A DNA stretch of 64,000 bases from Aldehydirespirator sp963667505. GTDB taxonomy: Bacteria > Actinomycetota > Acidimicrobiia > Acidimicrobiales > Aldehydirespiratoraceae. The stretch spans positions 930,001-994,000 of the forward strand of contig OY763490.2 in the NCBI GenBank assembly GCA_963667505.2, in the 5' to 3' direction. The notes beneath the pieces are model-generated. The model did no database searches. It was not told where the DNA came from and saw only the letters and a program-made list of their open reading frames with translations. How positions within the stretch are numbered: the first letter of the stretch is position 1; every line of letters begins with the position of its first letter. Below are positions 33,493 through 42,240 of the stretch, piece after piece. A program made the translations under genes and the position numbers.

Positions 33493-35097
33493 GTGACCGA
33501 CGGAACCGCGGTAGTGCTGCGGCGGACGTGGCCGCAGCGCCTGACCGCGCTGGCCAGCGCGGCCGTGATCGTGGCCGCAGTGGTGCTGGCCCAGACGGTC
33601 GAGCATGTTCAGGAAGTCTTCGAGGAGGTCAACCGGGTCAGGATCGTGGACACCGGCCAGTACGGGCGGCAGCTGCTCCAGACCGACACGGCGCCGGGCG
33701 AGCCGGTCAATTTCCTCCTGGTGGGGACCGACAGCGCCCTCGGACTGGATCCCGGCGACCCGGTGCTGCACAACCGGGAGATCGATCCGACGGGCCGGAG
33801 TCTTGCCGACACGATCATTCTGCTGCGACTGGAGCCGGTGTCGGGCTCGGCCTGGGTGCTCTCCATCCCCAGAGACCTGTGGGCCCAGATACCGGGCGCA
33901 CAGGACAACCGGATCACGTCGGCTCTGTACATCGGCGGGGCCGAGCTGCTCGTGGCCACGATCACGTCCATGTTCGACGTTCAGATCAACCACTACATGG
34001 AGCTCGACCTCGCCGGCTTCCGCGAGGTGGTGGACACGCTCGGCGGGATTCCGGTGTGGTTCCCGAACCCGGTGCGCGACCCGGCCTCGGGGCTCGACAT
34101 CGCCACGGCGGGGTGCCACCTGCTCGACGGCGAGCGGGCGCTGCAATATGTGCGCAGCCGTCGCTACACCGAGCAGATCGACGGCCGCTGGCGGATAACC
34201 GGCGGCGACGACTTCAGCCGCATAGAGCGCCAGCAGGACTTCCTGGTGCTGGCTCTCGACCGGGCGATCGAGCGCGGCGCCCGCAACCTATCGACGATGG
34301 TGGACTTGGTGGAGGCCGGAGCCGCGAGCATGACGCTTGACCAGGACCTGACCCCGGCGGAGCTGATCGAGCTCGGCCAGGCCTTCGCCGACTTCAATCC
34401 CGAGAACTTGCAGCGCCATCGTCTGGAGGTCTACACGCTGTGGGCGCCCGACGGCTCCTACCAGGGAGAGGCGGCCTACCGGGATGCCAATCAGCCGGTT
34501 CTCGACGTGTTCCGCGGCCTCGCCGACTCGATGAGGCCCTCGATGGTGGAGTTGAGGGTCATCGGCGCCGACGAGGCCGATCGGGAGGACGCCTCGACGC
34601 TGCTGTCCAGCGAAGGCTTCTCCGTAACCGGCTCGGCCGAGTCCCCCGCCACGCCCGAGACTGTGGTGATGCACGGCCCGGGCGGACGCCAGGCCGCCAT
34701 GACCGTCGCCCGGTACGTCTCTCCGGTTCCCTATGTGGTGGAGTGGGACGGGCTCGACGAGGTGGTTGTCGCGCTGGGGGAGGACTACTGGGGCATCAAC
34801 TTCCTGTTCCAGGAGCCCCTCGCCGAGGTGGAGGCGAAGGTGGTCGCCCGCGGCGCGCCGCCGGTGGTGCCCGAACCGACCTCGGCGCCGTCGCCCCGGT
34901 CGGACGCTGAAGATGCCGTCTCGGAGGATCCGACCGCAGCAACGGAGCAGGCGTCCTCGGGCGCCGGGGACCCGTCCGCCGAGGACCCGTCCGCCTCTGG
35001 GGCTGAAGCCACCGAAGCGGCCGCCGCCCCGGACGCGCCCGCCGAAGCGGCGGTCGTGATCTCGGGCCGACCACCAGAAGGCGAGACGTGCGCATGA
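33493..35097 (+). CDS. LytR-CpsA-Psr (LCP) family wall-polymer ligase
   Basis: Moves lipid-linked glycan onto the cell wall outside the membrane. About 534 residues: cytoplasmic N-terminus, one membrane helix (~residues 16-34), an LCP catalytic domain (~75-300) with SIPRDLWAQI, HYMELDLAGFREVVD and LDGERALQYVRSRR carrying the conserved Arg and Asp residues, then a LytR C-terminal-type domain (~350-450) and a long acidic Ala/Ser/Pro/Glu tail. GTG 33493 is favoured over TTG 33484 by the -10 box. It overlaps ugd by four bases. Its presence links this locus to wall-attached polysaccharide. Confidence 0.92.
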   Translation: MTDGTAVVLRRTWPQRLTALASAAVIVAAVVLAQTVEHVQEVFEEVNRVRIVDTGQYGRQLLQTDTAPGEPVNFLLVGTDSALGLDPGDPVLHNREIDPTGRSLADTIILLRLEPVSGSAWVLSIPRDLWAQIPGAQDNRITSALYIGGAELLVATITSMFDVQINHYMELDLAGFREVVDTLGGIPVWFPNPVRDPASGLDIATAGCHLLDGERALQYVRSRRYTEQIDGRWRITGGDDFSRIERQQDFLVLALDRAIERGARNLSTMVDLVEAGAASMTLDQDLTPAELIELGQAFADFNPENLQRHRLEVYTLWAPDGSYQGEAAYRDANQPVLDVFRGLADSMRPSMVELRVIGADEADREDASTLLSSEGFSVTGSAESPATPETVVMHGPGGRQAAMTVARYVSPVPYVVEWDGLDEVVVALGEDYWGINFLFQEPLAEVEAKVVARGAPPVVPEPTSAPSPRSDAEDAVSEDPTAATEQASSGAGDPSAEDPSASGAEATEAAAAPDAPAEAAVVISGRPPEGETCA

Positions 35098-36428
35098 CCC
35101 CCCAGCAGAGCCCTGGACGCGGCGACAGCCCGTCACCCGAGTCGCACCGGAAGTTCACGGTGGTAGTGGTGGGCGCGGGGTACGTGGGCCTGACCGCCGC
35201 CGCCTGCTTCGCCCACCTGGGTCATCGAGTGGTGTGCACCGACGTGGATCCGGACAGGATCGCCGGGCTCAGCCAGGGGAAGGTCCCGATCCACGAGCCC
35301 GGCCTCTCCGAGCTAGTGGCCGAGGGACTCGCCTCGCAGCGGCTGGAGTTCGCGTGCGGGTCGGCCGACGCCGCCGCCGACGCCGACTACGTCTACCTGT
35401 GCGTGCCCACCCCCCAGAGACCGGACGGATCCGCCGACGTCCGCTTCCTGGAGGCCGCCGCCCAGGAGATCGGCCCCCGGCTGCGTCCGGGCGCCGTCGT
35501 GGTCAACAAGTCCACCGTGCCCACCGGCAGCGCCGCGCTGGTGCAGCGAATCGTGGGCCGTTCCGACGTGAGCGTGGCGTCCAACCCCGAGTTCCTCAGG
35601 GAGGGGTCGGCCATAGGCGACTTCCTGCACCCCGACCGAGTGGTGGTCGGGGCCGAGGACCGGGGAGTGGCCGAGCGGGTGGCCGGACTCTACGAGATCG
35701 AGGAGGCGTCGGTGATCCTCACCGACCCGGCCTCGGCCGAGACCGTCAAGTACGCCGCCAACGCCTTCCTGGCCACCAAACTGTCGTTCACCAACGCCAT
35801 CGCCGCGGTGTGCGAGGCGGTGGGCGCCGACATCGAGGACGTCCTCTCGGGGATCGGCTCGGACCGTCGCATCGGCCGCGACTTCATGAGGCCCGGCCCG
35901 GGATGGGGCGGGTCGTGCCTGCCCAAGGACACCAGCGCTCTGATCGCAGTAGCCGAGGCCGCCGGCTACGACTTCTCGCTGCTTCGGGGCGTGCTGGCCG
36001 TCAACGAGGAGCAGTTCGACCGGGTCGTCGAGAAGGTCGCCCGCCGGGTGCGGCTGCCCGGCGCCCGAATCGCGATGCTCGGCCTGGCCTTCAAGGCCGG
36101 GACCGACGACGTGCGCGCCTCGCCCGCGCTGGAGATAGCGAGACGGCTGGCCGACGAGGGCGCGGCGGTGCAGGCCTACGATCCGGCCGTGAGGGCGGCT
36201 GCGGTCGCCGACAAGACCTGGATCACCGTCATGCCCGACGCCTACTCGGCCTGCGAAGGCGCCGCCGCGGTGGTGGTCGTCACCGAGTGGGCGGAGTTCG
36301 CCCGCCTCGACCTCTCCCGGGTGGCGGCTCTGGTGGCTGAGCGCCATGTGATCGACGCTCGCAACCTGCTGGACAGCGCCGAGGTCGAGCGCTTCGGCTT
36401 CACCTACAGCGGAGTCGGGGTGGCGTGA
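35094..36428 (+). CDS. ugd: UDP-glucose 6-dehydrogenase
   Basis: Oxidises UDP-glucose to UDP-glucuronate with NAD. About 444 residues with VVGAGYVGLTAAACFA at the NAD site, PTPQRPDGSAD, SNPEFLREGSA, the catalytic cysteine in GGSCLPKD near residue 274 and GLAFKAGTDDVRASP in the UDP-binding half. The ATG at 35094 overlaps the LCP stop; a GTG two codons earlier is possible. The uxs gene follows after a junction duplication and uses its product. Confidence 0.95.
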   Translation: MTPQQSPGRGDSPSPESHRKFTVVVVGAGYVGLTAAACFAHLGHRVVCTDVDPDRIAGLSQGKVPIHEPGLSELVAEGLASQRLEFACGSADAAADADYVYLCVPTPQRPDGSADVRFLEAAAQEIGPRLRPGAVVVNKSTVPTGSAALVQRIVGRSDVSVASNPEFLREGSAIGDFLHPDRVVVGAEDRGVAERVAGLYEIEEASVILTDPASAETVKYAANAFLATKLSFTNAIAAVCEAVGADIEDVLSGIGSDRRIGRDFMRPGPGWGGSCLPKDTSALIAVAEAAGYDFSLLRGVLAVNEEQFDRVVEKVARRVRLPGARIAMLGLAFKAGTDDVRASPALEIARRLADEGAAVQAYDPAVRAAAVADKTWITVMPDAYSACEGAAAVVVVTEWAEFARLDLSRVAALVAERHVIDARNLLDSAEVERFGFTYSGVGVA

Positions 36429-36501
36429 CGGCGCGGGCCGTCCGCGGGGCCGGAGCCGGGGTGGCGTGATGGCGCGGGCCGTCCGCGGGACGGGAGCCGG
36501 G
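36420..36501 (+). repeat. 41-bp tandem duplication at the ugd/uxs junction
   Basis: Bases 36420-36460 and 36461-36501 are near-identical copies (three or fewer differences) and a third, decayed copy continues into the uxs start. Each begins GTGGCGTGA and so repeats the ugd stop together with a potential GTG/ATG start. The duplication has separated what was probably an overlapping stop-start. Confidence 0.88.
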
Positions 36502-36503
36502 TG

Positions 36504-37451
36504 ATGGCTCGCGCCGTGGTCACCGGAGGGGCCGGCTTCCTGGGATCCCACCTCTGCGAGAGCCTGTTGAGCCGGGGCGACCAGGTGGTCTGCGTGGACA
36601 ACCTCGTCACCGGCGACGATTCCAACCTCGAGGGCTTCTCCGACGCCGACGGGTTCTCCTTCGAGCATCACGACGTCTCAGGCTTCGTGGGCATAGACGG
36701 GCCGGTCGACGCCGTGCTGCACTTCGCAAGCCCCGCCTCGCCTGCGGACTACCTGCGGATGCCGATCCAGACCCTCAAGGTCGGCAGCCTCGGAACGCAC
36801 AACGCCCTGGGACTGGCCCGGGCCAAGGGAGCGAGGTTCCTGCTGGCCTCCACCAGCGAGGTGTACGGCGACCCCGACGAGCATCCCCAGCGCGAGGACT
36901 ACCGAGGCAACGTCGATCCGGTCAGTCCCAGGGGCGTGTACGACGAGGCCAAGCGGTTCGCCGAGGCTATGACGATGGCCTACCACCGATACCACGGCCT
37001 CGACACCGGAATCGCCCGGATCTTCAACACCTACGGGCCCCGGATGCGGCCCGACGACGGCCGTGTCGTGTCGAGCTTCATCACTGCCGCGCTTGCGGGC
37101 CGGCCCTTGGAGGTGTTCGGGGACGGCACGCAGACCCGCAGCTTCTGCTACGTGGACGACACCGTTCGGGCCCTGCTGGCCCTGCTGGACAGCGGCGTGC
37201 ACGAGCCGGTCAACATCGGAAACCCGCACGAGATCACCGTGCTGCGCCTGGCCGCCGCCGTGCGCGCGGTGGCGGGCTCGCGGTCGCCGGTCGTGCACGG
37301 CGAACTACCGCCGGGCGATCCCTCCCGCCGCTGCCCCGACATCGGCAGGGCCCGCGATCTGCTGGGGTGGTCGCCCGCAGTGGCCCTCGAGCAGGGCCTG
37401 CAGAGCACGGCCGCCTGGTTCCGGGCACGGGCGCGGCGAGGACGCGCCTGA
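36504..37451 (+). CDS. uxs: UDP-glucuronate decarboxylase (UDP-xylose synthase)
   Basis: Decarboxylates UDP-glucuronate to UDP-xylose. The 315-residue extended SDR has GGAGFLGSHLCE, HFASPASPADYL, STSEVYGDP, the SPRGVYDEAKRFAEA block with Tyr-x3-Lys typical of UXS rather than other epimerases, and IFNTYGPRM. The preceding ugd supplies its substrate, which supports the specificity. The ATG at 36504 is preceded in frame by a GTG. Its last ~300 bases are overlapped on the other strand by the extended fcl frame. Confidence 0.88.
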   Translation: MARAVVTGGAGFLGSHLCESLLSRGDQVVCVDNLVTGDDSNLEGFSDADGFSFEHHDVSGFVGIDGPVDAVLHFASPASPADYLRMPIQTLKVGSLGTHNALGLARAKGARFLLASTSEVYGDPDEHPQREDYRGNVDPVSPRGVYDEAKRFAEAMTMAYHRYHGLDTGIARIFNTYGPRMRPDDGRVVSSFITAALAGRPLEVFGDGTQTRSFCYVDDTVRALLALLDSGVHEPVNIGNPHEITVLRLAAAVRAVAGSRSPVVHGELPPGDPSRRCPDIGRARDLLGWSPAVALEQGLQSTAAWFRARARRGRA

Positions 37452-38440
37452 CACCGAACCAGGTTCGACGGAATCAGGTTCGATCGGGCCTCGGCCTCGG
37501 CCCGGTTGGCGCGGTACCAGGCGATCGTGCGGGCCAGCCCGGTGCGCAGGTCGGTGCGGGCCTCGAAGCCGAACCGCTCGCGTGCCCGAGCCCCGTCCAC
37601 CGCCCGTCGGGGCTGCCCGTCGGGCCGGGTCGCGTCCCAGCGGATGTCTCCGCCGAAGCCGCAGAGCTCGGCGATGATCCGGGCCAGGTCGGCGATGGAG
37701 GTCTCGTCGTCGGAACCGAGGTTGACCGGCTCGTCGCCCTCGTAGGACTCGGCGGCGGCCACGATGCCCTCGGCCGCGTCGTCCACGTAGAGGAACTCCC
37801 GGGTGGCCGACCCGGTGCCCCACACGTCGATGTGATCGGCGCCGGACTCGCAGGCCAGCACGCATTTGCGGATCAGCGCCGGTATCACATGGCTCACGTC
37901 GGGGTGGAACTTGTCGCCCGGGCCGTAGAGGTTCGTGGGCATCACGTAGGCGCCGCGCTGACCGTGCTGGGCCCGGTTGGCCCGCAGGTGCACGAGCTGG
38001 GCCAGCTTGGCCACCCCGTAGGGAGCGTTGGTCTCCTCGGGGTAGCCGAGCCACAGAGACTCCTCCCGGAACGGCACCGGCGTGTGCTTCGGGTAGGAGC
38101 AGATCGTCCCGACGACGACCGTCTTCGCCGTCCCCGCGGCTCGGGCCGCCTCGATCACGTTGGTGCCGAGCAGCAGGTTCTCGAGGTAGAGATCGGCCGG
38201 TCGGGCCATGTTGGCGCCGATGCCGCCGACCCTGGCCGCGAGGTGGATAACGGTGCGGGGCGCCGCCTCGGCGACGGCCGCTCGGGCCGCCTCGAAGTCG
38301 AGCAGGTCGACGTCGCGGCTCGAAGGGGCGATCACCTCGCCGGCGCCGCGCCGGCGGAGGGCGGCCACCACGGCGCGGCCCAAGAAACCGTTCCCGCCGG
38401 TCACGAACACCCGGCCCGAAGCCAAATCGTCCATCGTCAT
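37148..38440 (-). CDS. fcl: GDP-L-fucose synthase with an abnormal C-terminal extension
   Basis: Epimerises and reduces GDP-4-keto-6-deoxymannose to GDP-L-fucose; gmd at 59 kb supplies the substrate. Residues ~10-320 match the family: VFVTGGNGFLGRA, HLAARVGGIGAN, GTICSYPKHTPVPF, the APYGVAKLA Tyr-x3-Lys pair, PTNLYGPGDKFHP and VWGTGSATREFLYV. The usual end is near the TIAWYRANRAEA segment (about 37490), but no stop follows, and the frame continues 304 bases antisense to uxs, adding ~110 arginine/serine-rich residues of unlikely fold. Start ATG 38440 or 38434. Core call is firm; whether the tail is made is unknown. Confidence 0.87.
   Translation of the reverse strand: MTMDDLASGRVFVTGGNGFLGRAVVAALRRRGAGEVIAPSSRDVDLLDFEAARAAVAEAAPRTVIHLAARVGGIGANMARPADLYLENLLLGTNVIEAARAAGTAKTVVVGTICSYPKHTPVPFREESLWLGYPEETNAPYGVAKLAQLVHLRANRAQHGQRGAYVMPTNLYGPGDKFHPDVSHVIPALIRKCVLACESGADHIDVWGTGSATREFLYVDDAAEGIVAAAESYEGDEPVNLGSDDETSIADLARIIAELCGFGGDIRWDATRPDGQPRRAVDGARARERFGFEARTDLRTGLARTIAWYRANRAEAEARSNLIPSNLVRCQARPRRARARNQAAVLCRPCSRATAGDHPSRSRALPMSGQRREGSPGGSSPCTTGDREPATARTAAARRSTVISCGFPMLTGSCTPLSSRASRARTVSST
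37456..37485. repeat. 15-bp tandem repeat where fcl should end
   Basis: Bases 37456-37470 and 37471-37485 are copies with three differences, lying between the uxs stop and the core fcl coding sequence. They are in frame for fcl (five codons each). An expansion here may have removed the original fcl stop codon. Confidence 0.75.
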
Positions 38441-38556
38441 GGCGCGCCGCGGCGGAACCTAGCAGCGGCCCGCCCCGGCTGGCCCAAACCCGTCGGGGAG
38501 GCACGCGGATCCAGGCGGGACGCGGTTGCGGCTCGCTGCCGTGGAAGACTCGGCCC

Positions 38557-39651
38557 GTGCTTCGAGTGGCCGCCGTGGTGGAGCAGTGCTGGCACCGGAT
38601 TCCTGGGGGGACGGCGGTGGCCGCCGTTCGCACCCTCGACGCGGTGGCCCGTCTCAGCGACGTAGAAGTGGTGGGGATCGCCGCCCGCCATCGGAGGCCG
38701 CCGGCGGTCGGGATGGCGCCCTCCGTGCCGGTCCGGCACGTCCCGCTGCCGCGCCGTGCGCTGTATGACGCCTGGCATCGCCTGAGGATCCCGTCGGTCC
38801 AGTGGTTCACCGGCCGGGTTGACGTGGTCCACGCCACCGGCGGCGCCGTGCCGCCGCCCGGGCGGTCGGGCCTGGTGGTGACGGTCAATGACCTGGCCTT
38901 CTTGCGCAGGCCCGACTGGTTCACTCCCCGAGGGGCCCGCTTCGCGGCCCGAGGCTTCGAGCTGGCCCGAAAGGGTGCCGCGGTGGTGCTGTCGCCGTCG
39001 CAGGCCACCGCTCGCGATCTTGAGGCCCACGGCGTGCACGCCTCCCGGATCCGCGTGGCACCGCTGGGGGCCGCTCCCGTCGAGGTGGGTTCTGAGGCGG
39101 TCGAGGCGATTCGGGTCCGCCACCGGCTCCCGCGAACGTTCGCGCTGTGGGTGGGCACCGCCGAGCCCCGCAAGAACCTCAGCGGATTGCTCCGGGCGGC
39201 GGCCCGCACCGCCAGCGGCGTGCCTCTGGTGCTGGCCGGCCCTTCGGGATGGGGCGTCGATGTGGAGGCCCTCCGCTCTGCGGCCGGCTGCGAGATCATC
39301 CGAGTCGGCTTCGTGCCCGAGGCTGACCTGGCCGCGCTCTACGCCGCGGCCCGGGTGTTCGTCTACCCGAGCCTGATGGAGGGCTTCGGCCTGCCCGTGC
39401 TGGAGGCCATGGCCCAGGGCACGCCGGTGGTCACCAGCGCCGGGACCTCCACCGAGGAGGTGTGCGCCGATCCCGCCTCGGTCGTCGACCCGGCCGACTC
39501 GGAGGCCCTCGCGGCGGCCATCGACAAGGTGGTGCTCGACGATGCGGAGTACTCGCGGCGGTCGGCCGCGGCTCGGGCCCGGGCCGCGCAGCTCACTTGG
39601 GAGCGGACCGCGGCCGCCGTCGCAGCCGCCTACGCCGAGGCAGCCGAGTGA
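38557..39651 (+). CDS. GT4-family glycosyltransferase
   Basis: GT-B enzyme of 364 residues: HATGGAVPPPG and VTVNDLAFLRRPDWF in the acceptor half, ALWVGTAEPRKNLSGLL opening the donor half, and YPSLMEGFGLPVLEAMAQG near residue 270 with the E-x7-E pair. Start GTG at 38557. It is coupled by a GTGA overlap to the next GT4. Divergent from fcl. Donor unknown; GDP-fucose is a possibility by position only. Confidence 0.88.
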   Translation: MLRVAAVVEQCWHRIPGGTAVAAVRTLDAVARLSDVEVVGIAARHRRPPAVGMAPSVPVRHVPLPRRALYDAWHRLRIPSVQWFTGRVDVVHATGGAVPPPGRSGLVVTVNDLAFLRRPDWFTPRGARFAARGFELARKGAAVVLSPSQATARDLEAHGVHASRIRVAPLGAAPVEVGSEAVEAIRVRHRLPRTFALWVGTAEPRKNLSGLLRAAARTASGVPLVLAGPSGWGVDVEALRSAAGCEIIRVGFVPEADLAALYAAARVFVYPSLMEGFGLPVLEAMAQGTPVVTSAGTSTEEVCADPASVVDPADSEALAAAIDKVVLDDAEYSRRSAAARARAAQLTWERTAAAVAAAYAEAAE

Positions 39652-40811
39652 GCGGCGGCGGCCAGGGGAGTGGCGGCGGCCGGGGGAGCGGCGGGTTCAG
39701 GGTGCTGGCCAACCTGTGCTCGATCGTTCCCGGCGATGTGGGCGGCAGCGAGGTCTACGTCACCCGGCTGCTGGCGGCGGTCGCGTCGCTGCCTGCCGCG
39801 GATCGACTCGGCTGCCGTGTGGAGATCGCGTCGATGGCGGGCACCCGCACCGCTCACCCCGAGTTGGCCTCGTTCGCCTGGAACGAGGCGCCCGTGCGGG
39901 GCGACAATCGGGCGTTGCGCATCGCGGCGGAGTCCACCTGGCTTGCCCGTCTGTCGGCTGGCTTCGACATGGTGCACCACTTCGGAGGCCGCCTGCCCGC
40001 CCGCCGGGCTGCGCCGGCGCTGGTCACCGTGCACGACATCCAGCCCCTTGAGATGCCTCGCAACTTCTCGGCGGTCAAGCGTCGGTATCTCGGGTGGGCT
40101 CTGCCTCGCAGCGCCCGGGCGGCGACGGTGGTGACTGTGCCGTCGAAATGGGTGGCCGACCGGATGGCCGAGCGTCTCGGCCTTCCCCGTGAGCGCTTCC
40201 ATGTGGTGCCTTCCACCTACGCCGCTGAGCGGGCCGCGGTCGATCCGGCCGAGCAGGCCTCGCCGACCGGGGGCCGCCCGTTCCTGCTGTACCCGGCGGC
40301 GACCAACCCGCACAAGAACCACGAGACCCTGATCGCCGCGCACGCAGCCGTGTGGGCCCGCCACCGCGAGCCGATGCTGGTGCTCACCGGCGGAAGGGGA
40401 CGGGCCCACTCTGCCGTCGCGCACCAGGTCGCGTCCTCGCCGGGAGTGATCCACCTGGGCTGGGTCGAGGAGCGCCGGCTGGCCGGACTCCTAGCTTCGG
40501 CGGTGGCGCTGGCGTTCCCATCCCGCTACGAGGGGTTCGGGCTGCCGGTTCTCGAGGCCATGGCTGCGGGCACGCCGGTGGTGGCCTCCACGGCTGGGGC
40601 GCTGCCCGAGGTGGTGGGCGACGCCGGAACGCTGGTGGATCCCGACGACTTCGACGGCTGGGTCGACGTCCTGTTGGAGGTGGGCCGGGGTTCGCCGCGG
40701 ATCGCGGCCAGCGTGGAGCGGGGCAGGCTCAGAGCCGAGCGCTTCGCGCCCCGGCGATCGGCTCTCACGCTTGTTGAGGCCTGGCAGCGGGCCGCTGGGT
40801 CGAGGCCATGA
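39648..40811 (+). CDS. GT4-family glycosyltransferase
   Basis: Protein of 387 residues. It begins with a Gly/Ser-rich stretch from an 18-bp repeat, then FRVLANLCSIVPGDVGGSE, VTVHDIQPLEMP, LYPAATNPHKNHETL and FPSRYEGFGLPVLEAM near residue 290. This is the GT4 pattern with the donor-site glutamates. The GTG at 39648 overlaps the previous stop; longer in-frame starts lie inside the previous gene. Specificity unknown. Confidence 0.87.
   Translation: MSGGGQGSGGGRGSGGFRVLANLCSIVPGDVGGSEVYVTRLLAAVASLPAADRLGCRVEIASMAGTRTAHPELASFAWNEAPVRGDNRALRIAAESTWLARLSAGFDMVHHFGGRLPARRAAPALVTVHDIQPLEMPRNFSAVKRRYLGWALPRSARAATVVTVPSKWVADRMAERLGLPRERFHVVPSTYAAERAAVDPAEQASPTGGRPFLLYPAATNPHKNHETLIAAHAAVWARHREPMLVLTGGRGRAHSAVAHQVASSPGVIHLGWVEERRLAGLLASAVALAFPSRYEGFGLPVLEAMAAGTPVVASTAGALPEVVGDAGTLVDPDDFDGWVDVLLEVGRGSPRIAASVERGRLRAERFAPRRSALTLVEAWQRAAGSRP
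39651..39695 (+). repeat. 18-bp in-frame tandem repeat at a GT4 start
   Basis: Units 39651-39668 and 39669-39686 plus a half unit to 39695 encode SGGGQG, SGGGRG and SGG directly after the start codon. Slipped duplication at the overlapping stop-start has lengthened the N-terminus without breaking the frame. Confidence 0.8.
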
Positions 40812-40875
40812 AGGCGGGCCCGCAGTGCTGGGAGCGGTCATCTGCCCTCGCCGCCATGAGGGGGGCGCGGCGGTA

Positions 40876-42111
40876 GTGCGGCTGCTGGTGCTCTGCCCGC
40901 ACTTCGAGCCCGACACCGCGCCTACCGGGGTGGTGATGACCGCGGTCGTCGACGAGTTGGCCCGGCTCGGCCACCGCGTCGATGTGGTGACGTCGCTGCC
41001 CTGGTACCGCGAGCACCGGGTGGAGCCGGGCTGGGGCGGACGGCTGGTGCGCGGCGACCGGCTCGGCGACACCGCCGTCACACGGGTGCATCCCTTCCCC
41101 ACGCCGAAGCGCATGATCGCGGCCCGGGCCGCGGGCTTCGCCGGGTTCACCGCGCTGGCCGCCGCGGCCGCGGTGTCGTCGCGTCGGCGCCCCGACGCGG
41201 TGCTGGCCATGTCGCCGCCCATCACCCTGGGGCTGGCCGGTTGGGCGGCCGCTCGCCGCTTCAGGGTTCCGTTGGTGCTGAACCTGCAGGACATCTTCCC
41301 CGACGCGGCCGTCGGCGTGGGCGCGATCCGCAGCCCCGGCCTGATCGCGGCAGCCAAGCGCCTGGAGCGCTTCCTCTACCGGGGGGCGGACGCGGTGACC
41401 GTGCTCTCCGACGAAATGCTGGCCAATGTCTCGACCAAGACAGCCGGGCCCGACGCCGCCGTCGTCCGGGTGATCCCAAATTTCGTCGACACCGAGGCCA
41501 TCCGGCCGCGGGGCCGGGACACCGCCTACCGGGCCGAGCACCGGCTCGGGGGTCGCACCGTGGTGATGTACGCCGGCAACATCGGCCTGTCCCAGCCGCT
41601 GGAACTGCTCGTCTCGGCGGCCCGGTACTACCGCGACCGGCCCGACGTGGTCTTCGTGGTCAACGGCGGCGGCTCGGCTCGCCCGAGCCTCGAGGCCTCG
41701 GCTTCGGGCCTGTCCAACCTCGTGTTCGTGGACTTCCAGCCCCCGGACCGGCTCGAGGAGGTCCTCGCCTCCGCCGACGTGCATGTGATCGTGCTGCGAG
41801 AGGGTCTGGCCCGCTCCAGCGTCCCGTCGAAGCTGTATTCCATCCTGGCCGCGGCCCGTCCGGTGGTGGCTTCAGTGGATCCGGGCACCGAGGTGGCGAG
41901 AGTGATCGAGGACGCCGGTTGCGGCGCGGCCGTGGCGCCGGGTGACTCCGACGCCTTCATCGCCGCCGTCGGGTCGCTGATCGACGACCCGGCCGAACGG
42001 TCGGCCGCGGGGGAGCGGGGCCGCTCCTTCGTGGAGGGCTGGATGTCGCCCGCCGGCGCGGCGGCCGCGTACCAAGACCTCTTCGAGGAACTCGGCGCGG
42101 CCTCGCCGTGA
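40876..42111 (+). CDS. GT4-family glycosyltransferase (WbuB-like)
   Basis: Protein of 411 residues: LVLCPHFEPDTAPTG and GHRVDVVTSLPWYREH at the N-terminus, LNLQDIFPDAAVGVG, VIPNFVDTEAIRP and VMYAGNIGLSQPLE at the inter-domain region, and a C-terminal SSVPSKLYSILAAARPVVAS donor loop. These match WbuB-type GT4 enzymes that use UDP-activated N-acetylated sugars, but specificity is inferred. The GTG at 40876 directly precedes the first strand; the frame extends upstream into the previous gene without a convincing start. Confidence 0.87.
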   Translation: MRLLVLCPHFEPDTAPTGVVMTAVVDELARLGHRVDVVTSLPWYREHRVEPGWGGRLVRGDRLGDTAVTRVHPFPTPKRMIAARAAGFAGFTALAAAAAVSSRRRPDAVLAMSPPITLGLAGWAAARRFRVPLVLNLQDIFPDAAVGVGAIRSPGLIAAAKRLERFLYRGADAVTVLSDEMLANVSTKTAGPDAAVVRVIPNFVDTEAIRPRGRDTAYRAEHRLGGRTVVMYAGNIGLSQPLELLVSAARYYRDRPDVVFVVNGGGSARPSLEASASGLSNLVFVDFQPPDRLEEVLASADVHVIVLREGLARSSVPSKLYSILAAARPVVASVDPGTEVARVIEDAGCGAAVAPGDSDAFIAAVGSLIDDPAERSAAGERGRSFVEGWMSPAGAAAAYQDLFEELGAASP

Positions 42112-42112
42112 A

Positions 42113-42181
42113 GGCGGCGTGCGGCCGTCTTTGTCGGAGGCGTGGGGCGGTTCCCGTCGGAGGCGTGCGGCGGTCTTTGTA
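42113..42181 (+). repeat. Three 23-bp tandem repeats after a GT4 gene
   Basis: Units at 42113-42135, 42136-42158 and 42159-42181 share GG-GGCGTG-GGC and a T-rich middle. They start one base after the stop codon and lie in an intergenic stretch; no open frame uses them. Confidence 0.8.
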
Positions 42182-42226
42182 GGCGGCACCGGCAGGTCGG
42201 GGGCTCGCCCGCGGGTCGCGAGCCGA

Positions 42227-42232
42227 TAGCGT
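42227..42232 (+). promoter_or_regulatory. Putative -10 box (TAGCGT)
   Basis: TANNNT match ending eight bases before the GTG at 42241, with no Shine-Dalgarno sequence between. Consistent with a leaderless or near-leaderless transcript. Confidence 0.35.
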
Positions 42233-42240
42233 GACCGCCC

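Noticed and set aside
37305..39299. A 664-codon open frame on the minus strand
   Set aside because: Runs across fcl in another frame and antisense to the GT4 at 38557; no family features, typical high-GC shadow.
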